Positions 8,519-17,827 are shown, numbered from the stretch's first letter. The stretch: DNA of 64,000 nucleotides from Clostridium sp. (GCF_026168755.1 NZ_JAPFDR010000005.1:51282-115281); one strand, 5' to 3'. Notes: a model not told the origin generated them from the sequence alone. Numbers and translations are program-made.

Positions 8519-8773
8519 ATGAGTTTTATTCAAATTCAAGTTATAATTTTTTTTAGTATTATTATCTGTTCTATTATTGGTGGAAAGAAAGCATCATTAA
8601 TGGCTAGTGCAGTTTGGATTATAGAAACAATAGTAATTTATAAAACTAGTAAAATGAATTATTTACAAATTATATCAGTTTCTTTATCATTTCAAATAGG
8701 TATGTTAATTGCTATAGTTAGAGATTTTATAGTTAAAAAGTTTAAGAAGATGGCAAGTAAGGAAGTTAATTAA
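8519..8773 (+). CDS. Small membrane protein of unknown function
   Basis: An 84-residue protein, almost entirely hydrophobic up to about residue 70, suggesting two or three membrane segments, with a basic tail (VKKFKKMASK). A ribosome site AGAGGTGA precedes the ATG. It follows the nuclease-superfamily gene by 69 bases in the same direction and may be cotranscribed. I recognise no family. Confidence 0.6.
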   Translation: MSFIQIQVIIFFSIIICSIIGGKKASLMASAVWIIETIVIYKTSKMNYLQIISVSLSFQIGMLIAIVRDFIVKKFKKMASKEVN

Positions 8774-8927
8774 AGCAATCCAAAATAATGAAAGTTGGGT
8801 ATTATTTACTTGTTATATAAAAACCTATACTGGTTAATATAATAGTGTAAACAGAAACAACTTAGATGTGAAACAAATATTTAAGTTGGGTTTACAAAAT
8901 TACCGATAACCAGAGGAGGAATCGATT

Positions 8928-9110
8928 ATGTCAAAAACATTAGTTCCAGAAGCAAAACAAGGATTAAGCGCATTCAAGAACGAAGTTGCAGCAGAAATGG
9001 GAGTACCATTCACAGATTACAATGGTAACTTAACATCTAGACAATGTGGTTCCGTAGGTGGTGAAATGGTTAAAAGAATGGTAGAACAATACGAAAGTGG
9101 ATTAAAATAA
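8928..9110 (+). CDS. Alpha/beta-type small acid-soluble spore protein
   Basis: A 60-residue DNA-binding spore protein that coats and protects spore DNA and is degraded by the germination protease GPR. The family landmarks are visible: a GPR site in FKNEVAAEMGV (about residues 17-27), YNGNLTSRQCGSVGGEMVKRM and the final YESGL. It has a strong GAGGAGG site and more GC-rich codons than its neighbours, as usual for highly expressed ssp genes. Expression should be forespore-specific (sigma G), but I could not assign a convincing sigma-G promoter. A possible structured RNA follows its stop. Confidence 0.95.
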   Translation: MSKTLVPEAKQGLSAFKNEVAAEMGVPFTDYNGNLTSRQCGSVGGEMVKRMVEQYESGLK

Positions 9111-9118
9111 TCAACCAC

Positions 9119-9210
9119 TAACGGGTACGATCAGACGGATTAGAGGAAACAATACTTCGAGAGGGTGAGTACTGTTATGGGTGAATTACCACCTGAAATT
9201 TAATCTATCA
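9119..9210 (+). ncRNA. Candidate structured RNA in the ssp 3' region
   Basis: This non-coding stretch folds by eye into a closing stem (9138-9144 with 9199-9205, 7 bp with one G-U) that encloses two hairpins: AACAATACT / AGTACTGTT (9148-9156 with 9168-9176, one mismatch) and GGTG / CACC (9180-9183 with 9190-9193). It is notably richer in G than surrounding intergenic DNA. It lies between the ssp stop and a strong terminator, so it would be part of the spore-protein mRNA. No known RNA family was recognised; the call rests on base pairing only. Confidence 0.35.
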
Positions 9211-9221
9211 TTCGAAAAAAG

Positions 9222-9276
9222 AAAGAGAGATATTAAAATAGATTATATCTATGATGATATCTCTCTTTTCTTTTTA
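9222..9276 (+). terminator. Terminator of the ssp transcript
   Basis: AAAGAGAGATAT / ATATCTCTCTTT is a perfect 12-bp inverted repeat with a roughly 24-base loop that can fold further, followed by TTTTT. Confidence 0.75.
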
Positions 9277-9365
9277 TGTATAAATAATATAAAGAGTTAA
9301 CAGACTTTATAACTAAGGTAATTTATGTTAAAATATGAACAAAAGTTCGTTGAGTAGGTGATAGA

Positions 9366-10496
9366 ATGAATAAGATTAAGGTGTTACATTGTGCTGATTT
9401 GCATTTTGATACGCCATTTAAAGAGCTTAGCAAAGAAGTTTCAGATGCTAGCAAAAATGAGTTATTAGAGGTATTTAAAAATATAATAGATTTAGCTATA
9501 GATGAAAATATAGAGGTATTACTTATTGCAGGGGATGTTTTTGATAATTTAACAGTAAATAAGAATACCTTATTTTTTATATCAGATCAAATTAGAAGAA
9601 TAAATAATATTAAAGTGTTTATTTCACCAGGCAATCATGATCCATATAATGAAAAATCTTTCTATAATATTATAAATTGGCCAGAAAATGTTTATATTTT
9701 TAATGGTGATATGGAATTTAAAGAGGTTAAAGAATTAAATTTAATTATATGGGGAGCTGGGTTTAGGAGCAATTATGAAAATGAAACTTTATTAAGAGGG
9801 ATTAATGTAGATAATGACAAAATAAATATTATGATACTTCATGGTGAAATAGCATCTACTAGCAGTAAAAATGAATATAATCCAATATATATAAATGACA
9901 TATATAATTCTAATATTGATTATATTGCATTAGGTCATAGACATAAATTTTCAGGAATATTAAAGGCGGGAATGACTACTTATGCATATAGTGGATGTCC
10001 TCAAGGAAGGGGTTTTGATGAAGAAGGAGAAAAGGGAGTTGTAATTGGAGAAGTATATAGAGGTGGAACTAACTTAAGGTTTTTTCCAGTATGCAAAAGA
10101 AAATATGTTACAAAAGAAATTAACATAACAGGCACTAATAACTATGATGAAGTTATATTTAAAATATTATCAGATTTAAGTGATGAGGAAATTAATAAAA
10201 ATTTTTATAAGATTATATTAAAAGGTGAATTAAAAGAACATTTTAATTTAAAGGAAAATTTACTTATAGATAAATTAAAAAATAAATTTTACTATATTAA
10301 GATAATTAATGATACAAGTATAGAGGTTGATTTAGAAGAATTGAGCAAGGATTACTCTATAAAGGGGAAGTTTATAGCAAAAATACTTGAAAAGTTAAAA
10401 TATGCAAGTGATGATGATAAAGAGATATTAAAGCTGGCTTTAAAGATAGGAATTAAATGTCTGTCAGAAGAGGAGGTGAATTTAAATGATTATTAA
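9366..10496 (+). CDS. yhaO: YhaO-type metallophosphoesterase DNA exonuclease (SbcD/Mre11-like)
   Basis: A 376-residue calcineurin-like phosphoesterase. The metal-binding motifs are in order: CADLHFD (about 9-15), GDVFDN (about 57-62), GNHDPY (about 92-97), HGEI (about 159) and GHRHKF (about 196). It is the Mre11/SbcD-like partner of the next gene, with which it overlaps by 11 bases. In Bacillus the YhaO/YhaN pair is the counterpart. The likely role is processing of DNA ends or aberrant structures. Confidence 0.9.
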   Translation: MNKIKVLHCADLHFDTPFKELSKEVSDASKNELLEVFKNIIDLAIDENIEVLLIAGDVFDNLTVNKNTLFFISDQIRRINNIKVFISPGNHDPYNEKSFYNIINWPENVYIFNGDMEFKEVKELNLIIWGAGFRSNYENETLLRGINVDNDKINIMILHGEIASTSSKNEYNPIYINDIYNSNIDYIALGHRHKFSGILKAGMTTYAYSGCPQGRGFDEEGEKGVVIGEVYRGGTNLRFFPVCKRKYVTKEINITGTNNYDEVIFKILSDLSDEEINKNFYKIILKGELKEHFNLKENLLIDKLKNKFYYIKIINDTSIEVDLEELSKDYSIKGKFIAKILEKLKYASDDDKEILKLALKIGIKCLSEEEVNLNDY

Positions 10497-13191
10497 AAAA
10501 GTAAATATTATTGTATTTGGTGGTTTAAAAGATAAAATAATAAGTTTTGATAATGGCATGAATATAGTATATGGAGAAAATGAGGCTGGAAAGAGTACTA
10601 TTCAAGCATTCATCAAGATTTGGTTATATGGAATGTCAAATTATAAAGGCAAAGACTACAAGCAAAATGAGAGACTTAAATATACGCCAAGTACAGGTGA
10701 AACTATTAGTGGGGAGTTATATGTAGAATTTAAAAATAAAGATTATATAATTAGAAGGACTTTTGGTAAGAGCAAAAAAGAAGATACATCATTAGTAATA
10801 GATGCTATTACTGGAGAAGAGATAAATTATATTTCAAAGGAAGAACCGGGAAAATACTTTTTTAATATAAATAGGGCTACCTTTATTAATACATTATTTA
10901 TTTCTCAATTAGGAGTTGAGGTAAGAAAAGATAAAGAAGAAGAAATAATAGATAAAATAGCTAATTCCATAGGAATAGATGATGGACAAGTATCAGTAGA
11001 GGTGGCAATTGCAAAATTGAATAAGTATAAAAAATCTATTTCTAACGTTAGGAAAAATGGATATCTAGATGTATTAAATGAAAGGCATAGTAATTTACTA
11101 AGTGAAAGATATGAAGCATACAACTTATCAAATCATAATTTAGACAATGAGGAATTGTTAATTAATATGAATTTAGAAAAGAAAAGTTTAAATAGTGAAA
11201 TTAGCAATTTAGAGATATATAAGAAATTTTTAAAGAAGACAAAGCTTAAAAAGGAATTTGAAGAAATAACACAATACTTTAAAAAGAAGCAAGAGTTAAA
11301 AAATAAGGAAAAGTATATAAGTAAGTTGTTAACTTATAATGATGAATTTATAAATTATGAATTTATAAAAGAGTTAAGGGAAGAGCATTCTTTATATTTA
11401 AGTATATTAGATACAGAGGAATTAGAAAAAGAAGTTATCCAAGAAAAAGAGGAAAAATTAAAAGAATTAAAAACTCCCCTAGATAAGTATAATTATATAG
11501 AGCAGTTGCCTAAAAATATATTGAATATATTAGAAAAGTTAAACATTAGAAGAGAAATATTAAGAGAAAAGGTAGATATAAATCAATCTATAGAAAATGA
11601 AATTGATTTTTTAAATCTTAAAGAAAAAGAAGCAAAAAAAATAATTGGAGATGCTTTAATTATTAATGATTTTAGAGAAGCAATAGATATTACAATAAGT
11701 AGTTATGAAGAAAAATTAAAAGAATTAAAAATTTTAATGGAAGATGATAATAAAAATAAAAGTAATAATTTATTTTATTGTTTTTTATTAGCAATATCAT
11801 TTCTATCTATAATATTGGCTATTTTTGTGAACAATAATATATTGAGTTTAATATTATATATGATTTTTAGTATAACAAGTTTATTTTTATTATTTAATAT
11901 TTATATAAATAGAGATGGTAAAAATAAAAAAATTGACACTATAAAAAGAGATATAAGCAAGGTAGAAAAAGATTTAGATTATTATTGTAATATATTAAAA
12001 ATTAGTAGTTATAAAGAGTTGTTTAAAAAGTTAAAGATATATGATGATTATATAAAACTTCAAAATAAAATTAATGAAAAGATTAATGAAAAGTTATCTC
12101 AAAGAGAATTATTAGGTTTAGAAAAATCCATATATGAATATGATATTATAAATGCTGAAATAGAAGGGTATTTAAATATTTCTGGTGCAAACAATTTAGG
12201 AGAGCTTATAGCTGAAATTAATAAATATCAAGAAGCATCTAAGGGGTTAGATATATTAGAGATTGAATTAAAGAATTTAAAAAGTGGGATAGAAAAAATA
12301 AAAGAACAAATGGAGATTAGAGAGAGAAAGATAAGAGCAAAGTTAGAGTCTATGGGATTTGAAAATATAAAAATTTTAGAAGTTGAAGGGATTTTAAACG
12401 AGCTGGAGAATAAGCTAAAGCTTAGAGATGAAATAAATAGGGATTTAGCATCAGTAGAAGAAGCATATTTTGCTTTAACAAAAGGAAAAAATATAGATTT
12501 AATTAAGAAAGATTTATCAGATATAATTAATATTGATTTTAAATATTCCTACAAAAATGAAGAGGAAATAGATTCCGTTATTAAGGATAAAAACTTAAGA
12601 TTATTAGAAGTTGAGAAGAGTATTAAGGATGTTGAAAATGAAATAAAAAATAGGTTTAATGGAAAGAGAACAATACCAGATATAGAAGAAGAAATTAAAA
12701 AGATTGAGGATGAAGCAAAGGAAAAGGTAAAAGAATTAAGGGCAAGTAGTTTGGCTATAGAAAGTTTACAGGAAGCATATCAAGAGATAAGAGATAATTT
12801 TGGACCAATACTTAATAAGAATGTAATAGATTCGTTTAGTAGATTTACAGATGAAAAATATACTGATGTTATGGTAGCTGATAATTATGAAATGAAGGTT
12901 AGAAATAAAAATAATATAATGAATTCAGATATATTAAGTAATGGGGCTAATGATCAGTTAAATTTATCTCTTAGGCTAGCATTTATAGATATGATATTTA
13001 AAAGCAAAGATGTATCAATATATTTAGATGATGCCTTTGTTCAATATGATAATAAAAGATTAGAAAAAACAATTAAATATTTAGTTAATCAAAATTTTAA
13101 GCAGTGTATTATATTTACTTGTCAGGATAGGGAGGAAAGTATACTTGCAAAAGATAATATAGAGCATAAATATATTAAATTAATATCATAA
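10486..13191 (+). CDS. yhaN: YhaN-type SbcC/Rad50-like ATPase with a membrane segment
   Basis: A 901-residue SMC-like ATPase. The N-terminal half-ATPase has Walker A GENEAGKST (about 30-38). It is followed by long lysine/glutamate-rich coiled coils, a central pair of hydrophobic helices (about residues 427-472), more coiled coil, and a C-terminal half-ATPase with LSNGANDQLNLSLRLAF as signature and SIYLDDAFVQYD as Walker B. The central membrane segment where a zinc hook would be is a YhaN trait and implies that the nuclease complex is tethered to the membrane. GAGGAGGTG precedes the start, inside yhaO. Confidence 0.88.
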   Translation: MIIKKVNIIVFGGLKDKIISFDNGMNIVYGENEAGKSTIQAFIKIWLYGMSNYKGKDYKQNERLKYTPSTGETISGELYVEFKNKDYIIRRTFGKSKKEDTSLVIDAITGEEINYISKEEPGKYFFNINRATFINTLFISQLGVEVRKDKEEEIIDKIANSIGIDDGQVSVEVAIAKLNKYKKSISNVRKNGYLDVLNERHSNLLSERYEAYNLSNHNLDNEELLINMNLEKKSLNSEISNLEIYKKFLKKTKLKKEFEEITQYFKKKQELKNKEKYISKLLTYNDEFINYEFIKELREEHSLYLSILDTEELEKEVIQEKEEKLKELKTPLDKYNYIEQLPKNILNILEKLNIRREILREKVDINQSIENEIDFLNLKEKEAKKIIGDALIINDFREAIDITISSYEEKLKELKILMEDDNKNKSNNLFYCFLLAISFLSIILAIFVNNNILSLILYMIFSITSLFLLFNIYINRDGKNKKIDTIKRDISKVEKDLDYYCNILKISSYKELFKKLKIYDDYIKLQNKINEKINEKLSQRELLGLEKSIYEYDIINAEIEGYLNISGANNLGELIAEINKYQEASKGLDILEIELKNLKSGIEKIKEQMEIRERKIRAKLESMGFENIKILEVEGILNELENKLKLRDEINRDLASVEEAYFALTKGKNIDLIKKDLSDIINIDFKYSYKNEEEIDSVIKDKNLRLLEVEKSIKDVENEIKNRFNGKRTIPDIEEEIKKIEDEAKEKVKELRASSLAIESLQEAYQEIRDNFGPILNKNVIDSFSRFTDEKYTDVMVADNYEMKVRNKNNIMNSDILSNGANDQLNLSLRLAFIDMIFKSKDVSIYLDDAFVQYDNKRLEKTIKYLVNQNFKQCIIFTCQDREESILAKDNIEHKYIKLIS

Positions 13192-13270
13192 AGTATAATT
13201 TAATATGGATTAAATGGAAAAAGTAGTCTAAACTTAAAAGTGTAGATTTATTTAAAGAGGTAATAAGTAG

Positions 13271-15067
13271 ATGGAAAGTTCGTTAAATTATTATAAAAAT
13301 AATATAAGTAAAGTTAATGGTAAATTAGAAGAATTAGAAAAAAAACTTATAGTTTTTTCAATTATACGTTTTATAGTTGTTATTATTGGATTAATATCAA
13401 TGTATTATTATTATAAGCAAAATAGTATAGAAGGTATGGGATTTAGTTTTCTATTTACATTAATTATATTTTTAGTAATTGCATTTTTTCATAACGAAAA
13501 GATAAATGATAAAAAAGTACTATTAACAATGTTAAATTATTATGAGAAGGGTGTAAAGAGACTAGACAATACTTGGAAGGAATTTGATGATATTGGTAAG
13601 GAGTTTATTAATAGAAATCATAGTTTTTCTAGTGATTTGGATATATTTGGAAAAAGATCTTTATTCCAATGGATAAATTTAACTAAAACTAGCTTTGGTA
13701 GAAAAAAATTAGCACATAAAATGATGTTAAACAATTTACCTACAAGATATGAAATACAAGATAATCAAGAAGCTATAAAAGAGTTAGCAAATAAGAGAGA
13801 GTTTTGTGAAAAGATATATTTTGTTGCTAGTATAGAAAACAAGAAAAAAGAAAATATAGAAGAATTATTAAACTGGGCTAAAGGTGAAGAGAAAAATAGC
13901 TTCACAACAAAGTATATATCATATATTTTTATAGCTATAACAGCAATAATTATATTCTTATCTATTATAGGACGTATTCCAATAACATATGTATTATTAG
14001 ATTTGATGATAAATTATTTAGTTATTAAGTTATTAACTAAAAGATTAAGTACTGTAATAGATACCTTTATAAAAAATAAGAGGGAAATAATTAAATATAG
14101 TAGTTTATTATCATTAATACAAGATGAAAAGTTTGCAGCTAAGAGGTTATTAGAGCTCCAAAAGGAGTTAGTAAGTTCTGATATAAATTGTAAGGCTGAA
14201 ATGAAGAAGTTAAAAAATATAGTTAATTGGTTAGGGGATAGTACATCAAATGCTTACTATCTTATAATAAATGTATTTTTAATGAGTGATATTTTTATTC
14301 TTTGCAATTTAGAAGAGTGGAGAATTAAAAACGGATATAAATTAGAGAAGTGGCTTGAAGTTATGGGTGAAATAGAAGCTCTAGTAAGTTTATCAACTTT
14401 AGCATTTGAACATGAAGAATGGACATATCCTACTATATCAGGTGTAAATGAGGTTGAGGCTAAAGCTTTAGCACATCCATTATTAGGGGATAGAGCTAAG
14501 TCTAATGATTTTAATCTTTATGGTAGTGAGAAAGTTGCTTTGATTACAGGATCAAATATGTCAGGAAAGAGTACTTTTTTGAGAACTATAGGATTTAATA
14601 TGATTTTAACTTACTTAGGATTACCGACTTGCTCAAAATCATTTAAATGTGGAATAAGTAATATTTATACTTGTATGAGAACACAAGATAATTTAGAAGA
14701 AAATATATCTTCATTTTATGCTGAAATATTAAGAATAAAATTAGTTATTGAAGCTGCTAAGTCAGGGGAAAAGGTATTTTTCTTATTAGATGAAATATTT
14801 AAAGGTACTAATTCAAATGATAGGCATGATGGGGCAAGAATATTAATAGAACAGCTTGTTAAACTTCAAGGAGTTGGGCTAGTTTCCACTCATGATTTGG
14901 AATTATGTAACTTAGAAAAAGAAAAAAGTTGGTTAGTTAATTATAACTTTAGAGAGTATTATAAGAATAATAAAATTAATTTTGATTATGTTCTTAGAAG
15001 GGGGAAAAGTGAGACACAAAATGCAAAGCATCTTATGAAGTTAGCAGGTATTGATATAGAAGATTAA
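13271..15067 (+). CDS. Membrane-embedded MutS-family ATPase
   Basis: A 598-residue protein with two N-terminal membrane helices (about residues 28-75), a MutS lever-like region starting at RSLFQWINLTKTSFGRKKLA, a second membrane pair (about 215-250), and a C-terminal MutS ATPase. The ATPase has Walker A GSNMSGKST (about 427-435), Walker B FFLLDEIFKGTNSNDR and STHDLELC. It lacks the mismatch-recognition domain I of MutS, so it is not a standard mismatch-repair protein. Families of this shape are widespread in Firmicutes but uncharacterised to my knowledge. It follows yhaN by 79 bases, with its own AGAGGT site. Confidence 0.8.
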   Translation: MESSLNYYKNNISKVNGKLEELEKKLIVFSIIRFIVVIIGLISMYYYYKQNSIEGMGFSFLFTLIIFLVIAFFHNEKINDKKVLLTMLNYYEKGVKRLDNTWKEFDDIGKEFINRNHSFSSDLDIFGKRSLFQWINLTKTSFGRKKLAHKMMLNNLPTRYEIQDNQEAIKELANKREFCEKIYFVASIENKKKENIEELLNWAKGEEKNSFTTKYISYIFIAITAIIIFLSIIGRIPITYVLLDLMINYLVIKLLTKRLSTVIDTFIKNKREIIKYSSLLSLIQDEKFAAKRLLELQKELVSSDINCKAEMKKLKNIVNWLGDSTSNAYYLIINVFLMSDIFILCNLEEWRIKNGYKLEKWLEVMGEIEALVSLSTLAFEHEEWTYPTISGVNEVEAKALAHPLLGDRAKSNDFNLYGSEKVALITGSNMSGKSTFLRTIGFNMILTYLGLPTCSKSFKCGISNIYTCMRTQDNLEENISSFYAEILRIKLVIEAAKSGEKVFFLLDEIFKGTNSNDRHDGARILIEQLVKLQGVGLVSTHDLELCNLEKEKSWLVNYNFREYYKNNKINFDYVLRRGKSETQNAKHLMKLAGIDIED

Positions 15068-15089
15068 TTTTAAAAATTAATCTTCTTAA
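15059..15089 (+). terminator. Hairpin over the MutS-like stop codon
   Basis: GAAGATTAATTT (15059-15070) and AAATTAATCTTC (15074-15085) form a perfect 12-bp stem with a 3-base loop that contains the TAA stop. The T tail is poor, so it may be a weak terminator or an mRNA-stabilising hairpin. Confidence 0.5.
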
Positions 15090-15119
15090 TTTATCATTAA
15101 TAGAAGGGTGGGGAAAATT

Positions 15120-16031
15120 TTGGCTTTTATAATAATAGATTTAGAATTTAATAATTTAAGTGGAATACATAAGTGTATTCCAAATGTATATAATGATTAT
15201 CCAAATTTAAAGAAGTTAGATTTAGTAAATGAAATAATAGAAATAGGGGCAGTTAAATTAGATACTCATATGCAACCTTGTGAAGAGTTGAAAGTATTTA
15301 TAAAGCCATCAGTTATTCCAGTAATAAATCCTAAAATATTAGATATAACAAAAATAAATATAGAAGATTTAGAAAATGGAGTTCATTTTATAGAAGGTCT
15401 TAATAAACTTAAAAGTATGGTTAGTAAAGGAGATATAATTTGTTCATGGGCTAAGGATGATATAGCTGAAATAATAAGAAATGCGAATTATTATGGATAT
15501 AACGATTTAAGTTGGATTGATAACTATTTAGATATTCAAGAATATGTGACAAAGATATTGGGGTTTAGAAAGTCATTGAGTTTAAAAAATGCTCTTAAGG
15601 CTTTAAAAATAAAAGTGGATGAAGGGGCATTGCATGATGCTTTAAATGATTCTATATATACAGCACATGTATTTAAGAATGTATATAATGCTAGAGCTAT
15701 AAAAAAATATATAATAGAAGATATTTATAAAATGCCGGCTTTAGAAGTAACTTCATTAGAGAGGGTAGAGTTAGATTATAATAAAATAAAACAAATATGT
15801 CCTAAATGTCAAAGAAAGATTAGAGTAGATTATCCATTTAGTATAGTAGGATGGAGATTTATATGTTTAGGGACATGTACAAAATGTAACAGTAAAATTT
15901 TAGATGAACTTATTGTGAAAAAGAGTCTATGCGATGAAGAGATATATAAAGAGGTTGCAACTGTAATAGATGAATATGATTACTTAAGGTACGAAAATAA
16001 ATTAAAGAATAAAATTTATAATCAAGGTTGA
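15120..16031 (+). CDS. DEDDh-family 3'-5' exonuclease with a zinc-ribbon-like tail
   Basis: A protein of about 303 residues. The exonuclease fold is shown by IIIDLEFNN at the N-terminus (motif I), EIGAVKLD, and the C-terminal GALHDALNDSIYTAHVF (motif III with H and D). Two CxxC pairs (CPKC and CTKC, about residues 225-257) suggest a small zinc ribbon that could bind nucleic acid. The start is taken as TTG at 15120, which follows GGGTGGGG at a proper distance and gives the usual MAFIIIDLEF beginning; a GTG at 15108 is possible. Function on DNA or RNA is undecided. Confidence 0.75.
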   Translation: MAFIIIDLEFNNLSGIHKCIPNVYNDYPNLKKLDLVNEIIEIGAVKLDTHMQPCEELKVFIKPSVIPVINPKILDITKINIEDLENGVHFIEGLNKLKSMVSKGDIICSWAKDDIAEIIRNANYYGYNDLSWIDNYLDIQEYVTKILGFRKSLSLKNALKALKIKVDEGALHDALNDSIYTAHVFKNVYNARAIKKYIIEDIYKMPALEVTSLERVELDYNKIKQICPKCQRKIRVDYPFSIVGWRFICLGTCTKCNSKILDELIVKKSLCDEEIYKEVATVIDEYDYLRYENKLKNKIYNQG

Positions 16032-16060
16032 ATTAAATTAAGAAATTATTAAATTTAAAT

Positions 16061-16091
16061 ATCATATAACAATTATATTTTATTATATGAT
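16061..16091. repeat. Inverted repeat ahead of the CBS gene
   Basis: ATCATATAA (16061-16069) and TTATATGAT (16083-16091) are perfect 9-bp arms, with an inner TATAA/TTATA. There is no T tail. It could be an operator or a leader hairpin for the CBS-domain gene that starts at 16133. Confidence 0.4.
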
Positions 16092-16132
16092 AAAATGAAT
16101 AAGAAGTATGATTTAAAGGAAAGGAAGAATAT

Positions 16133-16552
16133 ATGAATATTGCATTTCTTTTAACTCCTAAAAATGAGGTTATTTATGAATATATAGATGCAACAATGAG
16201 ACAAGTAATTGAGAGAATGGAGCATCATGGTTATACAGCAATACCACTAATAGACAAGCATGGAAGATATGTTGGAACATTAACAGAGGGAGATTTATTG
16301 TGGAAATTAAAGAACACGGAAAATCTTAATTTTAAAAATACAGAAAATGTTAAAGTTAGTGAAATAGCTATAAGAACAAAACATAAGAGTGTTTCTATTA
16401 ATGCGGATGTTGAGAGTATTATTAGGTTAGCTACAACTCAAAATTTTGTACCAGTAGTTGATGATGAAGGTATATTTATAGGAATAATAAAGCGCAGTGA
16501 CATAATAAATTATTGTTACAATGCAATCAAAAAGGATAAAAAAATATTATAG
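16133..16552 (+). CDS. CBS-domain protein
   Basis: A 139-residue protein made of two CBS modules (about 10-70 and 75-135). Typical motifs are HGYTAIPLIDKHGRYVGTLTEGDLLW and FVPVVDDEGIFIGIIKRSDII. Tandem CBS pairs sense adenine nucleotides or related ligands. Stand-alone versions of this length are common in clostridia, without an assigned role. AAGGAAGAA precedes the start and an intrinsic terminator follows at 16562. Confidence 0.85.
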   Translation: MNIAFLLTPKNEVIYEYIDATMRQVIERMEHHGYTAIPLIDKHGRYVGTLTEGDLLWKLKNTENLNFKNTENVKVSEIAIRTKHKSVSINADVESIIRLATTQNFVPVVDDEGIFIGIIKRSDIINYCYNAIKKDKKIL

Positions 16553-16561
16553 AGTTTAATT

Positions 16562-16595
16562 AAAGCTGCTTGTTGTAAAGTGGCTTTTTATTTTT
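16562..16595 (+). terminator. Terminator after the CBS gene
   Basis: AAAGCTGCTT / AAGTGGCTTT is a 10-bp stem with two G-T pairs, followed by a T-rich tail. Confidence 0.7.
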
Positions 16596-16661
16596 ACTTG
16601 TATAAAATTTACTGGTGATTTAAAATTAAAAATGAGATGTTTTTACAAAGGAGTGGATACT

Positions 16662-17807
16662 ATGTCAGTTGAATTAAATGAAAATTCAATGGGAGATCTT
16701 TTAAAAGAATTTGATGTTAAGAAAATTAATTCAGGAGATATATTAAAAGGTCAAGTTATAGATGTTAATGAAAAGGAAGTTACAGTTAATATTAATTATG
16801 CATTTGATGGTGTAATAACAAAGGAAGAATTAGTAATAGGAGATGTTTCTCCATTAGAAGTTGTTAAGTCAGGGGATACAATAGATGTATACGTTATTTC
16901 ACCTAACGATGGAGAGGGATATGTTCAGCTTTCAAGGATAAGAGCATTACAAATAACTGAAAAAGAGGATTTAAAAAATGCTTTTAAAAATGAAGAAGTT
17001 ATAAAAGTAGTAGTAAAAGAAGAGGTTAAGGGTGGATTAGTTGCTTACTATGGATCAATTAGAGTATTTATTCCAGCATCATTAGCTTCAAGAGAAAGAA
17101 TCGAACTAAGTACTTTATTAGGAAAAGAAATTGAAGTTAAGTTAATAGAATTAGATTTAAGAAATAGAAAAATTGTTGCTTCTAGAAGAGTACTAGAAGA
17201 AGAGGATTACCAAGCTAAGAAAAAAGAACTTTGGAAAAATCTAAATAGTGGTGAAAAAAGAGAAGGTACAGTTAAGAAGATTATTAAGGCTGGAGCTATC
17301 GTAGATATTGGTGGAATTACTGGGTTAATTCATATCAATGATTTAGCATGGGAAAGAGTTAAAAAAGTTGAAGATGTAGTAAATATTGGAGATAAGGTTA
17401 CTGTATTTGTAGGTGATGTAGATGTAGAACATGAAAGAGTGTCTCTAATATTAAAAGATGTAGATAAAGAGCCTTGGAAAGTTCATGCTGATAATATAAA
17501 AACTGGTGATATAATAGAAGGTAAGGTAGTTAAGTTTATGTCGTTTGGGGCATTTGTAGAATTATTCCCTGGGGTTGAAGGGTTAGTTCATATAAATGAA
17601 ATTACAGATGAAAATATAGCAAAACCAGCAGATGTGCTTGAAGTAGGTCAAATTGTTAAAGTTAAGGTACTTGATGTTAACAAAGAAAATAAGAGAATTT
17701 CTTTAAGTATTAAAGATGCAGTTGAAAGATCAAATGAATATTTACAATATAATGATAACGATGATGATGTTACACTAGGAGATTTATTCAAAGGATTATT
17801 TAACTAA
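16662..17807 (+). CDS. S1 RNA-binding domain protein (ribosomal protein S1 homolog)
   Basis: A protein of about 381 residues with four S1 domains. Good examples are the third (GTVKKIIKAGAIVDIGG, about 208-275) and fourth (GKVVKFMSFGAFVELFPG, about 290-360). The first two are more diverged. This matches the short S1 of low-GC Gram-positives that aids translation or RNA handling. The start at 16662 is preferred because AAGGAGTGG is well placed; an ATG 30 bases upstream lacks a site. In many clostridia this gene is fused to or follows ispH, which is absent here. Confidence 0.88.
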   Translation: MSVELNENSMGDLLKEFDVKKINSGDILKGQVIDVNEKEVTVNINYAFDGVITKEELVIGDVSPLEVVKSGDTIDVYVISPNDGEGYVQLSRIRALQITEKEDLKNAFKNEEVIKVVVKEEVKGGLVAYYGSIRVFIPASLASRERIELSTLLGKEIEVKLIELDLRNRKIVASRRVLEEEDYQAKKKELWKNLNSGEKREGTVKKIIKAGAIVDIGGITGLIHINDLAWERVKKVEDVVNIGDKVTVFVGDVDVEHERVSLILKDVDKEPWKVHADNIKTGDIIEGKVVKFMSFGAFVELFPGVEGLVHINEITDENIAKPADVLEVGQIVKVKVLDVNKENKRISLSIKDAVERSNEYLQYNDNDDDVTLGDLFKGLFN

Positions 17808-17827
17808 TTTTAATATTGACATACAAA

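Noticed and set aside
9366..16031. A known phage-defence system in the yhaO-exonuclease region
   Set aside because: YhaO/YhaN and the MutS-like protein have widespread housekeeping relatives, and no toxin, sensor or mobile-element gene is present. It is kept as a DNA-processing group instead.
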